A DNA stretch of 64,000 nucleotides. Origin: Pontibacter qinzhouensis. Lineage in GTDB: Bacteria; Bacteroidota; Bacteroidia; Cytophagales; Hymenobacteraceae. Position numbers and translations under genes: made by a program. The stretch lies in the NCBI RefSeq assembly GCF_008017455.1, contig NZ_VRTY01000003.1, positions 1 to 64,000 of the forward strand. The letters are read 5' to 3'. Below the pieces are notes generated by a model, which saw nothing but the letters and a program-made list of their open reading frames with translations, made no database searches and was not told the origin of the DNA. This document shows, one piece after another, positions 42,322-50,257 of this stretch (its first letter is position 1; the number at the start of each line of letters is the position of its first letter).

Positions 42322-43068
42322 ATGGCAAGCAAGAAGGAAGCAAAGCCAGAGAACAAACTAACAGTAAAACAACATCGGTTTGTAGAAGAGTATTGCATCA
42401 ACGGATACAATGCCTCTGAAGCAGCCCGTATTGCTGGCTATAGTGAAGATTCAGCTAGAGACATTGCTTGTGAGAACCTTACAAAACCCAACATAAGGGC
42501 CGCTATAGACGAAAGGCTTAAAACTCTTTCACTTACAGCCGATGAAACCCTAAAAGGCATATCTGACATTGCCAGAAGCTCCCTGAATGATTACTTCGAA
42601 GTAAAGCAGGTATACCACACGCCACAAGTACAAAAGCACCTATCTGTTCTTATAAGCGAAATCGAAGCAGAGATAGAAGATGCTGAGAAGTTCTTTCAGA
42701 GAGCCGGGATTAATGAAGAAGAATTCACGAAAGATCACCTTGCCAGCCAGCACCGGCGAAGACTCCAAATCCTGAAGTATGAAATAGAACTTGAGCGCAA
42801 CCCAGATGCAACCCGATTAGTAGATGGTGAGCCTTATCTGATTGAACAGGCAGAACTGGACCTTGCGAAACTGGTGAAGGATAAAGAAGCCGGAAGGATT
42901 AAATCCGTTTCACCTACACCGAACGGCACGAAAGTAGAGATGTACGCAGCCGATGCTGCCTTAACGAACCTTGCCCGTATCCATGGGCTGTTTGAGAAGG
43001 ATAATAAGCAGGTGAAGCCAGAGAGCAACGTAACCATATTCCAGTTACCGGACAATGGCAGAGACTAG
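42322..43068 (+). CDS. terS: Terminase small subunit
   Basis: 248 aa. The N-terminal DNA-binding region matches Terminase_2: LTVKQHRFVEEYCINGYNAS, EAARIAGYSEDSARDIA and KPNIRAAIDERL. A coiled-coil middle (about 95-165) mediates oligomerisation. It recognises phage DNA and delivers it to the large subunit, whose gene overlaps by 14 bases. Confidence 0.88.
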   Translation: MASKKEAKPENKLTVKQHRFVEEYCINGYNASEAARIAGYSEDSARDIACENLTKPNIRAAIDERLKTLSLTADETLKGISDIARSSLNDYFEVKQVYHTPQVQKHLSVLISEIEAEIEDAEKFFQRAGINEEEFTKDHLASQHRRRLQILKYEIELERNPDATRLVDGEPYLIEQAELDLAKLVKDKEAGRIKSVSPTPNGTKVEMYAADAALTNLARIHGLFEKDNKQVKPESNVTIFQLPDNGRD

Positions 43069-44584
43069 GGTAATCGGTCCACAACCTGGTTATCAAATGC
43101 AGGTCTTATCAACCAAAGCAGATATCGCCATCGGTGGAGCTGCTGCCGGCGTTGGCAAGACCTTTTCTCTTTTAGTAGAACCATTGAGGCATGTTCAAAA
43201 TCCAAAGTTTACAGGCGTAATATTCAGAAGAACATCTCCACAGATTAGAATGTCCGGTGGTTTATGGGATGCTTCGCAGGATCTATACTACCATGCAGGA
43301 GGCGCACCAAGGGAAACCTTTTTAGATTGGGCGTTCCCAAGTGGGGCCAAGATAGACTTTGAGCACCTGCAGTATGAAAGTGATAAGCTTAATTACCAAG
43401 GCTCTGAGATAGTCTTTATTGGCTTTGATGAGCTAACGCACTTCTCAGAGAGTATGTTCTTTTACATGCTTTCCCGTAACCGTTCCACTTCCGGTATTAA
43501 ACCCTACATTCGAGCAACCTGCAACCCTGACCCTGATTCATGGGTTGCTAATTTTATTTCATGGTGGATCGATCAGGATGAGATATTAGAAGATGGCACC
43601 CCAAACCCTAACTTTGGTTATCCCATAAAGGAGAGAGTAGGAAAGCTACGGTATTTCACCAGAGATGGTAACGCGTATGTTTGGGGAGACACAGCCCAAG
43701 AGGTAAAGGATAGATGCCCCCATATTTATACCGCAGAACTGGCAGACACGGACCCGAAAAGTGTAACCTTTATTCCTGGTTCAATCTATGACAATAAGAT
43801 CCTGTTAAAGTCAGACCCTGGCTATCTGGGTAACTTAATGACGCTGGATGAAGCGACACAAGCGGCTCTGTTACGCGGTAACTGGAAGGTTAAGCTTAGT
43901 GGTGATTCCTTGATCCTGAACGACCGTATAAACGACCTGTACACGAATACACACATCCCATTAGGGAAGAAGTATATCACCGTCGATGCGGCCCGTTTCG
44001 GCTCTGATTTGGCCGTTATTAAGGTTTGGGACGGATGGCGCCTAGTGGATGTGGCCTGGTTCCCTATTTCCAGCACAGCAGAGATAGCCGAACAGGTGAA
44101 GGTCTTTGAAAAGCGGTATGCCGTGCCCCGCTCCCAGACTGTTTGCGATGCTGACGGCATAGGCGGCGGGGTAGTGGACCAGTTGCCGGGCATGCACAGT
44201 TTTATTAACAATGGTACTCCCTTGGAGGTAGAGATAGGCGGCAAGAAAGTAAAGCCAAATTTCTTTAACCTTAAAACGCAGTGCTATTACTACGTGGCCG
44301 ATAAGATCAACAAGGCAGAGGTTTATGTAGTGCCAGAAGTGGCCGAGCGGGTTATCAGCAACAAAGGCTCTCAAAAGCGATTAAGGGAGTACATAAACGA
44401 AGAGTTACGCGCTATCAAAAAGGGGGCGCAAGATATGGACGGGAAGAAGAAGATTAACTCCAAGGAAGAACAGAAAAACATCTTGGGCCGCTCTCCTGAC
44501 TTTGCAGACAACTTTGCTATGCGTTCCTACTTTGATCTAAAACCTGTTGGCATGAAGTCCAATTTTATGCACCTACTGAACTAA
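43055..44584 (+). CDS. terL: Terminase large subunit
   Basis: 509 aa packaging motor. Walker A is IGGAAAGVGKTFSLL (26-40) and Walker B with the catalytic Glu is IVFIGFDELTHF. The C-terminal RNase-H-like nuclease begins at KYITVDAARFGSDLAVIKVW and continues with CDADGIGGGVVDQL. ATPase plus nuclease together translocate and cut concatemeric DNA. Confidence 0.93.
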   Translation: MAETRVIGPQPGYQMQVLSTKADIAIGGAAAGVGKTFSLLVEPLRHVQNPKFTGVIFRRTSPQIRMSGGLWDASQDLYYHAGGAPRETFLDWAFPSGAKIDFEHLQYESDKLNYQGSEIVFIGFDELTHFSESMFFYMLSRNRSTSGIKPYIRATCNPDPDSWVANFISWWIDQDEILEDGTPNPNFGYPIKERVGKLRYFTRDGNAYVWGDTAQEVKDRCPHIYTAELADTDPKSVTFIPGSIYDNKILLKSDPGYLGNLMTLDEATQAALLRGNWKVKLSGDSLILNDRINDLYTNTHIPLGKKYITVDAARFGSDLAVIKVWDGWRLVDVAWFPISSTAEIAEQVKVFEKRYAVPRSQTVCDADGIGGGVVDQLPGMHSFINNGTPLEVEIGGKKVKPNFFNLKTQCYYYVADKINKAEVYVVPEVAERVISNKGSQKRLREYINEELRAIKKGAQDMDGKKKINSKEEQKNILGRSPDFADNFAMRSYFDLKPVGMKSNFMHLLN

Positions 44585-44588
44585 GATT

Positions 44589-46031
44589 ATGACATTAGAA
44601 GAACTGGCCAGCCTAAAGGCCGATAAGCTCATTGAGGCAGTAACAGCCACTAAGAAAGAAAATAAGTACGAAGAGGGCAAAAAGCAGTACGACCCGAACC
44701 TGCACGACGTTAAAAGTGCCACCCATAGGCCCAACAAGCTAAAGCTTACCCCCACCGATAAGTTTGAAGAGGACGGTGTAACGCCCATTGTGAAGAAGGA
44801 AAGCACCGAACCGGCCAAGATTGCCATTCCCCTGCAGAAGTACATTATCCACCAAAGAGCATCCTTTGCAGTAGGGAATAAGATTACGTTCAAGTCAGAT
44901 GTGCCCGAATCTCCCGTGTTTGAAGCGGCCCTTCAGACCTGGCGCAAGGCAAAGATGCAGTATCAGCTCAAAGAGATAGCCATTAAGATGATGGCCGAAA
45001 CGGAGGTGGCCTTGATCTGGTACGGCAAGGTTGATGAGAAGTCCCCAGGCAAGGTGAAGTTCAGGAACAGGATCGTAAGCCCAAGCACTGGCGACGACCT
45101 TTACCCGGTGTTCGACAAGTACAACGACATGATTGCCTTCGGTAGAGGCTATAAAGTGGACGATGTGGAGTACTTCGACCTCTACACAGCCGAAACCCTT
45201 CGCCGCTTCAAAAAGGGCGAGAAAGGCATGGAGGAATACTTCACAAAGGTAGGCAAGGACGAAGAAGGCAACGAGATAGGTATTATAGAAGAACTGCCCT
45301 ACGGTAAGATACCGGTTATCTATTGGCGGCAGGAGTTGCCAGAATGCGACGACGTGAAGGATTTGATAAGAGCCAGGGAGTTCAATCAGTCTGACTTCTT
45401 CGACAACAACCAGTACTTCGGGGACCCTATTATGTTTCTGAAGGGCACCGCTCTTAACATGCCAGCCAAAGGCGTTGCAGGAAAGGTAATGGAAGGTTCT
45501 GCCGATGCAGACGCTAAAATCCTTTCCCCAGGCGATTACACCGCTGCCCGTAAGCTGGAGTTCGACATGCTGGACATGAACATCTTCACCCTTACCCGTT
45601 CTGCAAAGCTCGATGCGGAGTCCATGAAAGGCTTAGGCGATCTTTCAGCCGCAGCAATGGACCGGATGCTTATTTCCCCACACATGGCCGCAAGGGATAT
45701 GCAGGATGGGGAGTTTGGCCGTGGGGTACAAAGGTGTATGAACTTTCTACTGGCCGTGTACAGCGACATCCTGGGCATACAGGACAATGTAGAGGCAGAG
45801 CCGGTATTCAGCCTATTCAGAATAGATGATGCAGCAGAGCGGATAGAACTGGCCTTAAAAGCCAACGGAGGCAAGCCGGTAATAGATCAACAAGGAAGTA
45901 TTGAGATGGCCGGTACTTCTGATTACCCGGATGAGATGATAGAACGCATCCGGAAGGAGGCTAAAGAGGCACAGGCTAATGTGATAGGGAACACGCCGCC
46001 GGGACCGCCAAAAGAAGAACTGGACGATTAA
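44589..46031 (+). CDS. Portal protein (SPP1 gp6-like)
   Basis: 480 aa. The order after terminase, the acidic N-terminus, and the segments YIIHQRASFAVGNKITFKSD, YGKIPVIYWRQELPECDDVK and SDADA-type core (GSADADAKILSPGDYTA) fit SPP1-type portals. It forms the dodecameric DNA channel at one capsid vertex. A possible sRNA and terminator follow. Confidence 0.85.
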   Translation: MTLEELASLKADKLIEAVTATKKENKYEEGKKQYDPNLHDVKSATHRPNKLKLTPTDKFEEDGVTPIVKKESTEPAKIAIPLQKYIIHQRASFAVGNKITFKSDVPESPVFEAALQTWRKAKMQYQLKEIAIKMMAETEVALIWYGKVDEKSPGKVKFRNRIVSPSTGDDLYPVFDKYNDMIAFGRGYKVDDVEYFDLYTAETLRRFKKGEKGMEEYFTKVGKDEEGNEIGIIEELPYGKIPVIYWRQELPECDDVKDLIRAREFNQSDFFDNNQYFGDPIMFLKGTALNMPAKGVAGKVMEGSADADAKILSPGDYTAARKLEFDMLDMNIFTLTRSAKLDAESMKGLGDLSAAAMDRMLISPHMAARDMQDGEFGRGVQRCMNFLLAVYSDILGIQDNVEAEPVFSLFRIDDAAERIELALKANGGKPVIDQQGSIEMAGTSDYPDEMIERIRKEAKEAQANVIGNTPPGPPKEELDD

Positions 46032-46050
46032 ACATATTGTGGTGTATGTT

Positions 46051-46081
46051 ATTGCATCAGTGAATAAATTTGCTAAATTTG
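46051..46081 (+). promoter_or_regulatory. Candidate Bacteroidota-type promoter after portal
   Basis: ATTG at 46051-46054, a 19-base spacer, then TAAATTTG at 46074-46081 match the -33/-7 arrangement. A second TAAATTTG overlaps just upstream (46065-46072). No coding gene lies downstream on this strand before a terminator. Confidence 0.55.
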
Positions 46082-46087
46082 CATTGA

Positions 46088-46154
46088 GCAAACCAATTCC
46101 GTACTAATAGTAAGGATAAAGTGAAAGCCTCCTGAGTAATCGGGGGCTTTTTGC
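46088..46154 (+). ncRNA. Candidate small RNA between portal and inverted block
   Basis: A transcript from the promoter above would run about 65 bases and end at the hairpin at 46124-46150. It contains no ORF. This is a prediction from promoter and terminator spacing only. Confidence 0.35.
46124..46154 (+). terminator. Intrinsic terminator
   Basis: Arms AAAGCCTCC (46124-46132) and GGGGGCTTT (46142-46150) with TTTTT following. Ends transcription from the terminase-portal operon or from the candidate sRNA. Confidence 0.8.
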
Positions 46155-46161
46155 ATTCCTG

Positions 46162-46485
46162 TTATAGCTGTATAAAGTTGATAATTGAAACTTTTGCCTG
46201 AAATGATACATGCAGAGTCTCTAGCTGCCTTTCTATTGTATGGATTTCCTCAATCGTACCAGGTGCCTTAGTTTCTTTGAGGACAGTATTCAGAATGTGG
46301 TTTTTAGCTAACCTTTCTGAGTAGACGTTATAGCTAACAAAGAGGCTTCTTGTTTCAGGTTTCAATATTTTGTCCTGAATTTGGGCATGATTTACAGCAT
46401 CATTATAACCTTGATAATAAGCCTCCTGTAGATTTTTCTGTATTTGGTCGGTATCTTCCATTTTTATATTCTTTACAATTTGCAT
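46162..46485 (-). CDS. Hypothetical protein of the inverted block
   Basis: 107 aa, helical (DTDQIQKNLQEAYYQGYNDA; TIEEIHTIERQLETLHVSFQ). The start at 46485 overlaps the preceding stop (TAATG); ATG at 46461 (MEDTDQ) is an alternative. Last gene of an eleven-gene minus-strand series. Confidence 0.6.
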   Translation of the reverse strand: MQIVKNIKMEDTDQIQKNLQEAYYQGYNDAVNHAQIQDKILKPETRSLFVSYNVYSERLAKNHILNTVLKETKAPGTIEEIHTIERQLETLHVSFQAKVSIINFIQL

Positions 46486-46787
46486 TAATTTCTTACGACT
46501 CGTACCCGGATACCGGATGCTTTAGAATCATGCTCTGAATCCTTTGGCCATTCTGTAAAGAGGAAGATGTTGTTGCCTTTTGAATTGTCAGGGTCGGAGT
46601 AGAACTTAGTAAAAAACTCTCTGTTGCTTTCCGGCCATTTGTCGCTTTCTTCCCAGCACATAGCCTCACACAGAAGATCAACAATGCCTTCTAGGCTATC
46701 TGCTGTCTCGTAATCAATGAAGCGTATATTCTCCCAAGGTTGCCCTAGTCTTTTAACGCCTATCTGTAATGTGAATGATCCTATCAT
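46485..46787 (-). CDS. Hypothetical protein of the inverted block
   Basis: 100 aa from ATG at 46787 (MIGSFTLQIGVKRLGQPWEN). Acidic, with CEAMCWEESDKWPESNREF. No family recognised. An earlier ATG at 46811 would overlap the previous gene. Confidence 0.6.
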   Translation of the reverse strand: MIGSFTLQIGVKRLGQPWENIRFIDYETADSLEGIVDLLCEAMCWEESDKWPESNREFFTKFYSDPDNSKGNNIFLFTEWPKDSEHDSKASGIRVRVVRN

Positions 46788-46791
46788 AGTT

Positions 46792-47037
46792 TTACTGTTT
46801 AGGTTCTCCAATAAACTCTAATATCCTACTTGCCACCTCCTGCTTCATCTCATCAGCAGGGAACATCTTGCCGTGGGCTATGTTCAAAGCGTACTTACCG
46901 TTGATGCTTACCCATTCTACCCCGGGAATAGCCTCTATGATAGCTATAAGCGCATCGTTAGGCTGAAACCGGCAGTGGACCGTAAACCAGAGCGGCCCGT
47001 CGGAGATCATGAACTCAGGGAAAGTGAAGTCAGGCAT
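46792..47037 (-). CDS. Hypothetical protein of the inverted block
   Basis: 81 aa. Compact alpha/beta pattern (LWFTVHCRFQPNDALIAIIE, then GVEWVSINGKYALNIAHG). Overlaps the preceding gene by 31 bases. Confidence 0.6.
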   Translation of the reverse strand: MPDFTFPEFMISDGPLWFTVHCRFQPNDALIAIIEAIPGVEWVSINGKYALNIAHGKMFPADEMKQEVASRILEFIGEPKQ

Positions 47038-47306
47038 ATTCTTAATGTGTATCTTCCAGTAGCAGCTAGGTAAACGGTATAGCCTTTCAATTCAGGCAAC
47101 AGAAAGGTAGTAGCACCTGTTTCGTCAGGGTGCATAATGGTTATCTCTAAGCCGGATTCCGTGTTCTCATCGAAAAGAAACTCGCAGCCTTTTATATTCA
47201 GGTCAGCTTCTACTATTGCCATTTCATCAGACTTTGCCAATAGAGTAACGGTGTTTATGCTGACTTTGCCGGGGTTCGTGATCTTGAACAGAATGTCACG
47301 TTTCAT
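47007..47306 (-). CDS. Hypothetical protein of the inverted block
   Basis: 99 aa from ATG at 47306 (MKRDILFKITNPGKVSINTV), beta-rich. The frame is open to 47390, but that extension overlaps the next gene and arises from a duplicated leader. Confidence 0.55.
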   Translation of the reverse strand: MKRDILFKITNPGKVSINTVTLLAKSDEMAIVEADLNIKGCEFLFDENTESGLEITIMHPDETGATTFLLPELKGYTVYLAATGRYTLRICLTSLSLSS

Positions 47307-47346
47307 CTTTCTTACAATTATTGGGGTTGTTTCTCTATTGGGGAAA

Positions 47347-47574
47347 TTAATCATTCCTAGTTTTGTACGGCTTCCAAACCTCCCAAGCAATCCAACAGGG
47401 GAAAGAAAGGCACAATAATATAACCAAGCCAGCCACTAGGTAAGCAAAAGCCAGCATCCAAAGGCTATCTGTTACCTGTCGAATAGTCAGCAGGAGTATG
47501 ATGCATGTAGCAATATAGATAAACGGCAAAAGGAACATTGTTAGCCCTTTTAAAATAGTGGTTGCTTGTTTCAT
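47347..47574 (-). CDS. Small two-TM protein of the inverted block
   Basis: 75 aa. Two membrane segments (LTMFLLPFIYIATCIILLLT and LAFAYLVAGLVILLCLSFP) and a short basic tail. Not obviously a holin; no endolysin is next to it. Confidence 0.55.
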   Translation of the reverse strand: MKQATTILKGLTMFLLPFIYIATCIILLLTIRQVTDSLWMLAFAYLVAGLVILLCLSFPCWIAWEVWKPYKTRND

Positions 47575-47720
47575 CTTTTCTTTGGTTTAGGTAATATACC
47601 TTTTCTTATTAAGTCATTCCATTTAAAGCGTTCGTTATATTTCCCGTACACAAACCCTATTAAATAGCCTATAATACATCCAACAAAGGTGCAGGCATAG
47701 TTTGAATCAATTTCTGCCAT
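47571..47720 (-). CDS. Small TM protein of the inverted block
   Basis: 49 aa from ATG at 47720 (MAEIDSNYACTFVGCIIGYL), with one glycine-rich membrane helix and a basic C-terminus. The upstream 14-codon extension overlaps the previous gene. Confidence 0.5.
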   Translation of the reverse strand: MAEIDSNYACTFVGCIIGYLIGFVYGKYNERFKWNDLIRKGILPKPKKR

Positions 47721-47742
47721 CTTATCTATTGGTTTAACTGTT

Positions 47743-47964
47743 CTATTGGGGAAACACGACAATCTTGGCTAGTTCTTCTTTAGTATAACTCTTGCCAACA
47801 TTAGGAGAGAACTCAACTTGAACGCAAACACTTGGATTAGATAAATTTTCAAGGAATAAATTCGCCTCTTTGATAAGCTTTAACTCATACCTTCTTAGTT
47901 TAGAGTTCAAGCCTATCTTCTGTCCAGACTTGTTAGTTAAATATACTCTTTTGGCGCGCTTCAT
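47743..47964 (-). CDS. Hypothetical basic protein of the inverted block
   Basis: 73 aa, Lys/Arg-rich N-terminus (MKRAKRVYLTNKSGQKIGLN) and a helical C-terminus. Its leader carries GTTAAACCAATA, shared with the next gene in the block. Confidence 0.55.
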   Translation of the reverse strand: MKRAKRVYLTNKSGQKIGLNSKLRRYELKLIKEANLFLENLSNPSVCVQVEFSPNVGKSYTKEELAKIVVFPQ

Positions 47965-47975
47965 CCTTTATTGGT

Positions 47976-48176
47976 TTAACTGTTTTTCCAATCACCATCT
48001 GCATCTAAATGAGCAGGTGGCCAACCTTTGCGCAACACCATGATGCAGCGCATTAACCTAGTCCACATCCTTAGCAGTGCATTAACTACGAAGTAGGCAA
48101 AACCATTCAACAGAACAGTCATGCCTATAAAATTCCAGAAGCCACTGAAGGCGATATCTATTATCTTTTCTATCAT
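47976..48176 (-). CDS. Small membrane protein of the inverted block
   Basis: 66 aa with one or two hydrophobic stretches (IIDIAFSGFWNFIGMTVLLN, GFAYFVVNALL) and a basic C-terminal half. Family unknown. Confidence 0.5.
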   Translation of the reverse strand: MIEKIIDIAFSGFWNFIGMTVLLNGFAYFVVNALLRMWTRLMRCIMVLRKGWPPAHLDADGDWKNS

Positions 48177-48214
48177 CTTCTTGTTTTTAGAATGTAATAG
48201 CCCTTACAGAGCCG

Positions 48215-48667
48215 TTAGGAATTTAGAATAGTGAGGGCTTTATTGGCAAGCTCTCTTGTAAGCCCTTTCTTTACTCCGGTCTGCACAAAGAACGGTGCCT
48301 GCTCCGGTGTCATATCCGCATCATCATCAATAATTACATAGTTAGTTACATAATCATTCTCTGATAACCAAGCCGCTATTTCTTCGCCTCTGGGAGTGTT
48401 CAGGAAGGGAGTAACAGAAAGAATGTCTACTTCAATCATGCGGTACTTGAACAGGTCTTTAATCACCTTCAAACCGCTTGCCCTCCAAGTGGAGCTAATC
48501 ACCACTTTTGCACCGGATACATGCGAAAGATATTCCAGGTTCTCCACAGCATCAGGACAGAACAGGTGCCCGAACTCATCCCGGCACTTAATAGCCTTCT
48601 TTCTTAGAAGCTCCAAATGCGAGGTTGTGTTAAGTACTCCGTCTATATCTAAGAAAATAACCTTCAT
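48215..48667 (-). CDS. HAD-superfamily phosphatase-like protein
   Basis: 150 aa. HAD motif I is FLDIDGVLN, motif II SSTWRASG, and an acidic motif IV-like VIIDDDADM is present. The compact size matches capless HAD proteins often found in phages, which may act on nucleotides or polynucleotide 3' phosphates. It is the only recognisable enzyme in the inverted block. Confidence 0.75.
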   Translation of the reverse strand: MKVIFLDIDGVLNTTSHLELLRKKAIKCRDEFGHLFCPDAVENLEYLSHVSGAKVVISSTWRASGLKVIKDLFKYRMIEVDILSVTPFLNTPRGEEIAAWLSENDYVTNYVIIDDDADMTPEQAPFFVQTGVKKGLTRELANKALTILNS

Positions 48668-48678
48668 TTTATCGCTTT

Positions 48679-48849
48679 TTAACTACCAATTAACCACGCT
48701 GCAAAAGCCAATATTGCCATAAAAACAGCTGCAACAACATAGGTAATGACTATTACAGGTAAAGTAACACCTGCATAAAAAGCAAAAGCAGCAGGCACTA
48801 GGTATATGATGATTATTAAGAGTATACCGATACGCTTCTTCATGCTCAT
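48679..48849 (-). CDS. Small two-TM protein of the inverted block
   Basis: 56 aa from ATG at 48849 (MSMKKRIGILLIIIIYLVPA). Two hydrophobic helices separated by a short loop. Upstream in-frame ATG at 48879 is less likely. Confidence 0.5.
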   Translation of the reverse strand: MSMKKRIGILLIIIIYLVPAAFAFYAGVTLPVIVITYVVAAVFMAILAFAAWLIGS

Positions 48850-48903
48850 TTTCTCACTTTTTAGGTGTATAAATAACATAGTCCGTAGGTGTGTTATTCC
48901 AAG

Positions 48904-49089
48904 TTAGGAGGCTTTTTTATACAGTTCCTCTTTGGCCTTTGCCTTCTCGATTTCCCTATCAATACCTATCCTGATAAGTTGAGCAGGCTTATAGCCCAGC
49001 GTTTCTAGATAATCTAAATCATCTTTCTGATCTACCCGCACACGCAGCGGATAAACTACCATTGGCTCTGAGCCTTCATTTCTTTCCAT
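48904..49089 (-). CDS. Possible ribbon-helix-helix regulator heading the inverted block
   Basis: 61 aa. YPLRVRVDQKDDLDYLETLG followed by YKPAQLIRIGIDREIEKA gives a strand-helix-helix pattern of the RHH class. It is the first gene of the minus-strand block, with a palindrome CTTGTAATACAAG 28 bases upstream, so it may control the block. Confidence 0.5.
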   Translation of the reverse strand: MERNEGSEPMVVYPLRVRVDQKDDLDYLETLGYKPAQLIRIGIDREIEKAKAKEELYKKAS

Positions 49090-49239
49090 AATTATATCCT
49101 TTGACTAGTGTAACACCTTGTAATACAAGAATAGCTAAATTATACGTAAAATGCAAATTTTAGTATACTACGCCCTATGTTTGCAACCAATGTTATATCT
49201 TTCTGTTAAAATATATGTAAACTTACACATCCGTTCATA
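49090..49239. promoter_or_regulatory. Divergent control region with palindromic operator
   Basis: Separates the inverted block from the resumed structural genes. It contains the perfect palindrome CTTGTAATACAAG (49117-49129) and, on the plus strand, TATGTTTG (49176-49183), an exact -7 consensus match 57 bases before the scaffold gene. No clear -33 box. Confidence 0.55.
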
Positions 49240-49842
49240 ATGGCAGATAGGGCTAAAGTATTGGCAGCAATTGAGGCAAGACTCAAGGGCAAAAGCCTTT
49301 CTAAGAACTTCAAAGAGAACATCGCTACTAAATGGGCCGAAAAGATTGACACTGACGAAAACATTGATGCTTACATCGAAGATCGTGAGGACATTCTAAT
49401 AGAGGCAAGTTCAGAAGCAGACCGCAGAGCCACAGAGGCCGCAACCAAAGCTAAAGGGGATACCACCAAGAAAGACCCTGATACGCCTCCTACAGTCCCT
49501 GCACCGGAACCACCAAAAACAGACGACACGCCAGCATGGGCCAAAGCCCTGATGCAGGAAGTACAAACCCTGAAAGCCGAGAAGCAAGCGCAAACGGTTC
49601 AGCAAAAGGTACTCTCTGACGAGCGTCTTAAAACGGTTCCTAAATCTTACCTGAAAGGCCGACCGCTCCCAACCTCAGAAGATGAAGTTGATAGCTGGAT
49701 AGAGGCCACCACAACAGATTACAAAGAGTTTGCACAGGAAATGAAGCTGCAAAACTTCGGCAATGACACGCCACCTTCCGGCTCTGGTTCGCCAACCGGC
49801 AAAGTAGCCTCCAAAGCCGAAATAGAGGCAGTAGGACTTTAA
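49240..49842 (+). CDS. Probable capsid scaffolding protein
   Basis: 200 aa, highly charged and helical, with a Pro/Thr-rich linker (PDTPPTVPAPEPPKTDD) in the middle and a short coiled coil (AWAKALMQEVQTLKAEKQ). Placement just before decoration and capsid genes and composition support a scaffold. No protease motif is seen. Confidence 0.7.
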   Translation: MADRAKVLAAIEARLKGKSLSKNFKENIATKWAEKIDTDENIDAYIEDREDILIEASSEADRRATEAATKAKGDTTKKDPDTPPTVPAPEPPKTDDTPAWAKALMQEVQTLKAEKQAQTVQQKVLSDERLKTVPKSYLKGRPLPTSEDEVDSWIEATTTDYKEFAQEMKLQNFGNDTPPSGSGSPTGKVASKAEIEAVGL

Positions 49843-49856
49843 ACTAAAATTTAACA

Positions 49857-50255
49857 ATGGCAATAGCTGATTTAACTAACGAACCAAACCAGGTTGACAC
49901 AGGCAACGACTCAATCGTTATCGTTCGCAACCTGGATGCAGTTAGAGGCGGCCGTACCTTAGATGTAACGGGATTTACGCCCGAAGTTATCCAGGCCGGG
50001 CACCTCATCATCAAGCAAACCTCCAACGGGGAGTACAAGCCTATGCCTATTTCAGGCTCTGCTTACGCATCCCTACCGGCAGGACACACTTACGCAGGTG
50101 TGCTAATCAACACTGTCCTGAAGTCTAAGCCTTTCGCGGGTATTATGACCAATGGTACTGTGAATGACGTGGCTGGCCCTTACCCGGTTACTTCAGCTAT
50201 GAAAACAGCCATAGATGCAACAGAGGGCTTATATATCACTTTTAGAGCAGACTAA
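49857..50255 (+). CDS. Probable head decoration protein
   Basis: 132 aa, beta-rich and without charged helices: VIVRNLDAVRGGRTLDVTGF, LPAGHTYAGVLINTVLKSKP. Small beta proteins directly before the major capsid gene are usually capsid-stabilising decoration proteins. Assignment rests on position and composition. Confidence 0.6.
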   Translation: MAIADLTNEPNQVDTGNDSIVIVRNLDAVRGGRTLDVTGFTPEVIQAGHLIIKQTSNGEYKPMPISGSAYASLPAGHTYAGVLINTVLKSKPFAGIMTNGTVNDVAGPYPVTSAMKTAIDATEGLYITFRAD

Positions 50256-50257
50256 CA

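Noticed and set aside
47307..47390. Upstream extension of the 99-aa gene of the inverted block
   Set aside because: It overlaps the neighbouring two-TM gene and shares its FPNR-type sequence with a leader duplicated at about 47745, so it is probably untranslated leader.
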